DNA of 44,534 bases from Desulfofustis glycolicus DSM 9705. GTDB lineage: Bacteria; Desulfobacterota; Desulfobulbia; Desulfobulbales; Desulfocapsaceae. The stretch is from positions 1-44,534 of the forward strand of contig NZ_FQXS01000034.1 in the NCBI RefSeq assembly GCF_900130015.1, read 5' to 3'. The notes beneath the pieces are model-generated. The model worked only from the letters and a program-made list of their open reading frames with translations, was not told the DNA's origin and made no database searches. Shown in pieces: positions 40,787 to 44,534 of this stretch. Position numbers and translations under genes: made by a program. The number at the start of each line of letters is the position of its first letter. Within the stretch, counting starts at the first letter, position 1.

Positions 40787-41277
40787 CGTTCATCTCCCTG
40801 CAGCTCTTCCCCCCACAGGGTGAGCACCGTATTGACCAAGCAGTACAGGATGACCAGACCGCAGCCAATCGGGATGCTTAGCTGAAACATCCACTCGGGA
40901 AGCCGCAAGACGGGTGACTCATTGGAGCCCACCGAGCCGATCCACCTGATGCTGTAATAGATCATGACCCCGTTGAGAAAAGCGATCAGCAGATGGACGA
41001 TACCGTCCACCACGCGGCGCGCTGTAACCGGCAGCAGGTCGACAACAAAGCTGATGTTGATATGCTGTCGCCTGCGCACCGCGGCAGCGGCGCCGATCGC
41101 GGTCGTATAGATAAAAAGGGCCTCCATGGTTTCGCCGCCGCCAAGGACCGAGGCATTAAAGGCGTAGCGAAGGATCACCTGTAAAATGGTTATCAGCACG
41201 ATTATCGCAAAGAACGATGCGATCATCACGTCAAGTCCCACGGTCAACCAATCAGCAGTCCGTTTCAGACGATCCAT
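40780..41277 (-). CDS. TRAP transporter small permease (DctQ)
   Basis: The 165-residue protein has four membrane segments, for example SFFAIIVLITILQVILRY and the RRRQHINISFVVDLLP stretch typical of the family. It forms the membrane unit with DctM. AAGGTG precedes the ATG. It lies 158 bases after dctP, a gap that holds no credible gene. Confidence 0.88.
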   Translation of the reverse strand: MDRLKRTADWLTVGLDVMIASFFAIIVLITILQVILRYAFNASVLGGGETMEALFIYTTAIGAAAAVRRRQHINISFVVDLLPVTARRVVDGIVHLLIAFLNGVMIYYSIRWIGSVGSNESPVLRLPEWMFQLSIPIGCGLVILYCLVNTVLTLWGEELQGDERC

Positions 41278-41435
41278 GCTTCACCTTGAAAGCCGACAAC
41301 CGCCATAAAATATGGCATTGCTTCGCGAGCTCTCCATTTCAGGAAAATCGAACGGCAGGCGATACTCCGGGCGTGTCGCACATGATCTCCCGTCCATCAC
41401 GGACATGGCAGAAACAGGTGCGGCACGATCCGGCA

Positions 41436-42440
41436 TTATTGACCTTTGGCCGCTTTTTTCGCGGCTTCGATATCGTCCCAGGAAAAATAGCCGTCATCTA
41501 CATACTGTTGCCAGACGGGCTGCACGGCTGCTGCAAACGTGGCCGTTACCTCGGGGGTCAGCGTGTTTGTTTCCAACTTGGATTGCAGCAGGTTGAAATA
41601 ATTGTTTTCCGAATTGAGCCAGACCGTATCGCTATAGATCATGGCCGCTTTGGCGGCAGCATTGAAAATCTGCTTGAGATCATCGGGAAGCGCCTGATAC
41701 CAATCGGGATTAACATAGAACGGATCAGGGTGTATCTGCCAGTTAACGACCGACAGATACTTCTGTGCCTCGTAAAATTTCATGTCAACGGTATTGGAAA
41801 ACGGGTTTTCCTGGCCGTCAACCACCCCCGATTTCAAGGCCATATAGGTCTCTGTATAGGCGACCATCTGTGGATTTGCCCCGAGTGTTTTAAAGGTCTT
41901 GATGGTCATGTCAATCGGCGGCGTTCGCATCTTGAGCCCTTTGATATCCTCCGGTTTTTCGATAGGTCTGACATTGTTGGTGATATTTCTAAATCCTCCG
42001 GCAACCCCGCAGGCAGGAATGTAGAAACCGTTTTCTCCGGCAGCCTTGTTGATCTTTTCACCGAACTCACCGCGCATCAACTTGAGTACCTGATCGGTAT
42101 TGTCAAACATGAACGGCAAGGTGTAGAGCAGGTACATTTTATTGGCCCGCTCAAACAGACCTCCCCGGCAGCCCTGCAAATTGCCCGTTTTGACCATATC
42201 GAGGACCTCGGCTTCTTTGCCGAGCACACCGGCCGTATACAGTTCGACCTTTATCCTGCCGCCGGAAGCCTCTTCCAATAAATCTTTGAAATAATACATG
42301 GACACAGACCGGGGGTGGGTGTCCGACTGAGAATTGGAATACTTGAACACATACTCTTGCGCCGCAATCGCCTGCCCGGCAGACAGCACAAACAGCATCC
42401 CCAACAAAGCAACAAACCCTCCTGCCATCCATTTCTTCAT
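41436..42440 (-). CDS. TRAP transporter solute-binding protein (DctP)
   Basis: The 334-residue protein starts with a signal peptide (KKW, then a hydrophobic stretch ending SAGQAIAA), cleaved near residue 27. The mature part matches periplasmic DctP proteins: KVELYTAGVLGKEAEV, LKMRTPPIDMTIKTFKTLG and DGQENPFSNTVDMKFYE. The Arg in LKMRTPP is the residue that pairs with the carboxylate of the ligand. Uronates or their breakdown products are likely ligands given kduI and kduD. GAGGAG lies before the ATG at 42440; the frame opens earlier, without a ribosome site. Confidence 0.92.
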   Translation of the reverse strand: MKKWMAGGFVALLGMLFVLSAGQAIAAQEYVFKYSNSQSDTHPRSVSMYYFKDLLEEASGGRIKVELYTAGVLGKEAEVLDMVKTGNLQGCRGGLFERANKMYLLYTLPFMFDNTDQVLKLMRGEFGEKINKAAGENGFYIPACGVAGGFRNITNNVRPIEKPEDIKGLKMRTPPIDMTIKTFKTLGANPQMVAYTETYMALKSGVVDGQENPFSNTVDMKFYEAQKYLSVVNWQIHPDPFYVNPDWYQALPDDLKQIFNAAAKAAMIYSDTVWLNSENNYFNLLQSKLETNTLTPEVTATFAAAVQPVWQQYVDDGYFSWDDIEAAKKAAKGQ

Positions 42441-42556
42441 GCCGAATTCTCCTCTGTAGTTAGACTTTCCAAAAAACGACACGCGTGGCGGCCGCCCGAC
42501 GATACGCTTGCACGCTGCATGTATTCGTTGTCAGCACATTGACGATCTGGCCCAAT

Positions 42557-42589
42557 CTCCATATATGGATATTAGTCCTATATATGGAG
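42557..42589. promoter_or_regulatory. Operator-like inverted repeat of the TRAP-kdu operon
   Basis: CTCCATATATGGA (42557-42569) is mirrored by TCCTATATATGGAG (42576-42589). Each half is itself nearly palindromic. It lies over the predicted promoter, which suits a repressor that responds to a uronate metabolite. No regulator gene is in the window next to it. Confidence 0.6.
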
Positions 42590-42596
42590 TAATCAA
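42569..42596 (-). promoter_or_regulatory. Sigma70-type promoter of the TRAP-kdu operon
   Basis: On the minus strand TTGATT (42596-42591) and TAATAT (42574-42569) are 16 bases apart. The operator-like repeat overlaps the -10 and the spacer. The leader would be about 120 bases. Confidence 0.55.
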
Positions 42597-42937
42597 TTCG
42601 GGCATATCTGTCAACTACTATCAAGGCCGGCGCTTTGAACCGTCAGTCTTGATGGGTGGCAGAAAAGAGAATATTCTGTGAGGGGGCTTTCGGATTATTC
42701 GAGGGAATGTACGGTAAAACGACGCAGCACCGACAAGACGTCGCCCGGTCACCATCGTTTCGGTCATCTGCCGCTTTTTAACCACTGGAGGAACTGTTGC
42801 TGAGAGGCTGGTTCAAACATTTTGCAATATCGTCACTGGATTGGGTGCAGGTCGAGGTGACTTCGTCTTGAAACACTGCCTGTAGTTATTGTTCCAGAAC
42901 GATATGATGCAGGCTGTTTTTAAAATTTTAGCACACT

Positions 42938-44167
42938 ATGCCCGCGCAACCATCTAACTCATCGAAAGAAAATTGGAAAGTCCTCCTGGCGATCATGTTC
43001 GTCGTCCAGATGATCTCGGTGGTCGGGTTCGCCTGTATCATGCCCTTCCTGCCACTCTATGTCCACGCTCTTGGCACCGTCACCTTCATGAGCGAATCGC
43101 TATGCACTGCTCTCGTCTACTCGGGCCAGGCTCTGACCATGATGATCGCCTCCCCGCTCTGGGGATACCTCGCCGACCGTTACGGGAGAAAGGTAATGGT
43201 CGAACGGGCGACGTTCGGCGGGGCACTCGTTCTGCTGCTCATGGCCTTTCCTCGCTCTGCGGAAGAACTCGTACTGTTGCGGATGCTTCAGGGAGGGATC
43301 TCGGGCATTCTCGGTGCCGCAAACGCGCTGGTGGCGGCTTCCGTGCCGCGTTCCAAGTCAGGTTTTGCCATGGGGCTGATGCAGGTCTCAATGGGCGTGG
43401 GCTTTGCACTCGGCCCCCTGCTCGGCGGGGTGCTTGCCGACCTGTTCGGCTACCAGTCCGTTTTCTATTTCACCGCACCCCTTCTGTTCATGGCGGGAGT
43501 GCTCGTATGGCGCTTCGTTGACGAGCAGTTTGTTCCGCGGAAAATCGAAGGGAAAAAGTCCATAAATATTTTCAGCGCCTGGAAGCGGGTTTCGCGTGCG
43601 CCGGGTGTGGGATTGCTCTTTCTGCTCCGTTTCATCAACCAGTCGGGAAGAATCATCTATTTTCCCATCCTGCCCTTGTTTCTACTCACGCTGATCGACA
43701 ATCCGGAAAAAATCAACAGCTATACCGGTATCGTCATCAGCGTCGCCTCCGTCTCAACAGCCCTCTTTTCAGTGTTGATCGGTCGCCTGGGCGACCGATC
43801 AACTCACCAGAAGATGGTACTATTCTGCCTGTTCGGCGCCGGTGTGGTGTTTGTTCTCCAGAGTCTTGTACAGACCGGCTGGCAATTGATCATCCTGCAG
43901 CTGTTCTATGGAATCGCCCTCGGCGGTGTCATCACTTCGATCAGCGCAATGCTTGCCCTGTTCTCGGAAGAAGGTGACGAGGGAACCGTCTACGGACTAG
44001 ACAGCTCGGTGAACGCAGGAGCCAGGATGGTGGGGCCGCTGCTTTGTTACGCGATCACGAGTCTTTTCGGTATGCGGATGGTTTTTGCCTTTGCCGGAGC
44101 GTTGTATCTTCTTGCAACAATTCTTGCTCTTTCTTTGTTACCAAAGAACAAACCCTTCAACTCATAA
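42938..44167 (+). CDS. MFS transporter, drug-efflux type (DHA1-like)
   Basis: The 409-residue protein has about twelve membrane segments. Between segments 2 and 3 is the family motif GYLADRYGRKVM, and the middle loop (about 200-215) is basic. The G-rich MGLMQVSMGVGFALGPLLGG segment is typical of proton-driven exporters of the DHA1 group. The substrate is unknown. The ATG at 42938 has no clear ribosome site. It is divergent from the dct operon. Confidence 0.85.
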   Translation: MPAQPSNSSKENWKVLLAIMFVVQMISVVGFACIMPFLPLYVHALGTVTFMSESLCTALVYSGQALTMMIASPLWGYLADRYGRKVMVERATFGGALVLLLMAFPRSAEELVLLRMLQGGISGILGAANALVAASVPRSKSGFAMGLMQVSMGVGFALGPLLGGVLADLFGYQSVFYFTAPLLFMAGVLVWRFVDEQFVPRKIEGKKSINIFSAWKRVSRAPGVGLLFLLRFINQSGRIIYFPILPLFLLTLIDNPEKINSYTGIVISVASVSTALFSVLIGRLGDRSTHQKMVLFCLFGAGVVFVLQSLVQTGWQLIILQLFYGIALGGVITSISAMLALFSEEGDEGTVYGLDSSVNAGARMVGPLLCYAITSLFGMRMVFAFAGALYLLATILALSLLPKNKPFNS

Positions 44168-44240
44168 CATTAAAATAGTACGAAGATTGTGACAAACGCT
44201 ATGAAGTGGACCCCTGAGTCAAGACAGAAATCCACTGGGT

Positions 44241-44534
44241 TTAAGCTAGACATTCAACGTCACGTGCAGCGGGTCGGCGCTGCCCCGGTTTAGCTTCTGC
44301 CGATACTTCTGGTGCTGACTCCGCGATTGATGGAACCCCTGTGGAGCGTAGCGGAACAGGGGTTCCATCAATCGCGCGTGGGTATTTATTCACAATCACT
44401 GCTCCACCGCCCATCGCGGTCTTATATACGACATCAGGTGTCTTTTGCCCCAACGACTGATGAGGGCGTTCGCCGTTATAAAAGCTGAAATACTCGGCCA
44501 GGCCGACCGTCAAGTCGATCATCGTGGCATAGCC
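44241..44534 (-). CDS. IS3-family transposase OrfB, C-terminal part (cut by the window edge)
   Basis: The frame runs in from the right edge. YFSFYNGERPHQSLGQKTP is the C-terminal signature of the DDE integrase core of IS3-family OrfB, including the final catalytic-region block. The Asp and Glu of the DDE triad lie upstream, outside the window, and cannot be checked. The tail after VVIVNKY-like residues is encoded by the 21-bp inverted repeat, and is unusual for the family. The stop codon is at 44241-44243. Confidence 0.85.
   Translation of the reverse strand, partial: GYATMIDLTVGLAEYFSFYNGERPHQSLGQKTPDVVYKTAMGGGAVIVNKYPRAIDGTPVPLRSTGVPSIAESAPEVSAEAKPGQRRPAARDVECLA
44322..44376. repeat. Perfect 21-bp inverted repeat inside the transposase gene, second copy
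   Basis: Bases 44322-44342 pair exactly with 44356-44376. It is the same structure as at 7-61. Confidence 0.85.

Larger units (their letters stand above)
42441..42937. other. Intergenic stretch between dctP and the MFS gene
   Basis: The 497 bases contain the dctP promoter and operator (42557-42596). No gene was seen in the rest. The MFS gene's promoter was not identified with confidence. Confidence 0.5.
44202..44534 (-). mobile_element. IS3-family element, second copy, opposite orientation (partial)
   Basis: This is the same element as at 1-181 in opposite orientation, entering from the right edge. It starts with TGAAGTGGACCCC directly next to host DNA. The two copies are identical over the 181 bases that can be compared. 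The rest of the element lies outside the window. Confidence 0.88.

Overview
The window looks like chromosomal DNA of a sulfate-reducer-like bacterium of the Desulfobacterota, perhaps near the Desulfobulbales. This is inferred from the tmRNA tag ADDYNYAVAA, a Thi4 that lacks the suicide cysteine (sulfide-dependent type), a radical-SAM aminomutase cluster, an encapsulin/ferritin pair and many two-component and cyclic-di-GMP proteins. Genes are moderately GC-rich and tightly packed. Both ends of the window lie inside the same IS3-family element in opposite orientation, the usual sign of a contig broken at a multi-copy IS.

Layout. 1-1500: IS end, an AT-richer NERD-domain membrane protein, and the 3' flank of ssrA. 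1524-7123 (minus strand): ssrA, smpB, a pilB/gspE-type ATPase, endonuclease IV and a membrane M48 protease with TPRs. 7270-13532 (plus strand): a CAU-anticodon tRNA, a NIF3 protein, a coiled-coil zinc-ribbon protein, RNase P RNA, a fused ispDF, a peptidase T-like protease and purF. 13569-23113: a signalling neighbourhood with a REC-GGDEF protein, an HD phosphohydrolase-like protein, a HEAT/cyclic-nucleotide-binding/PilZ-like protein, a large helical protein that shares its N-terminal domain with the HD-GYP protein encoded after it, and a protein with two ribbon-helix-helix-like segments. 23525-24592: two small heat-shock proteins.

24691-30231 is the most interesting block. It is a tight operon of a lysine 2,3-aminomutase-type radical SAM enzyme, two ATP-grasp ligases of equal length, a GNAT acetyltransferase, and a GNAT-histone deacetylase fusion. 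The set can be read as a route to a beta-lysine-containing amide with an acetylation/deacetylation step. A good promoter and a tiny Lys/Arg-rich leader ORF precede it. The product is not known from the sequence.

30389-35921: a YpfJ-type zinc metallopeptidase, a GAF-PAS-PAS hybrid histidine kinase, then a TPP riboswitch controlling thi4 and thiE. 36026-37228: encapsulin shell and encapsulated ferritin. 37685-42440: a TRAP transporter (dctPQM) with kduI and kduD for uptake and breakdown of a uronate-derived sugar acid, behind an operator-overlapped promoter. 42938-44167: an MFS transporter.

Three copies of a roughly 140-bp palindromic, MITE-like element (15938-16078, 23236-23376, 30247-30389) are flanked by short direct repeats that look like target-site duplications. 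The third copy has different terminal repeats that still pair with each other.
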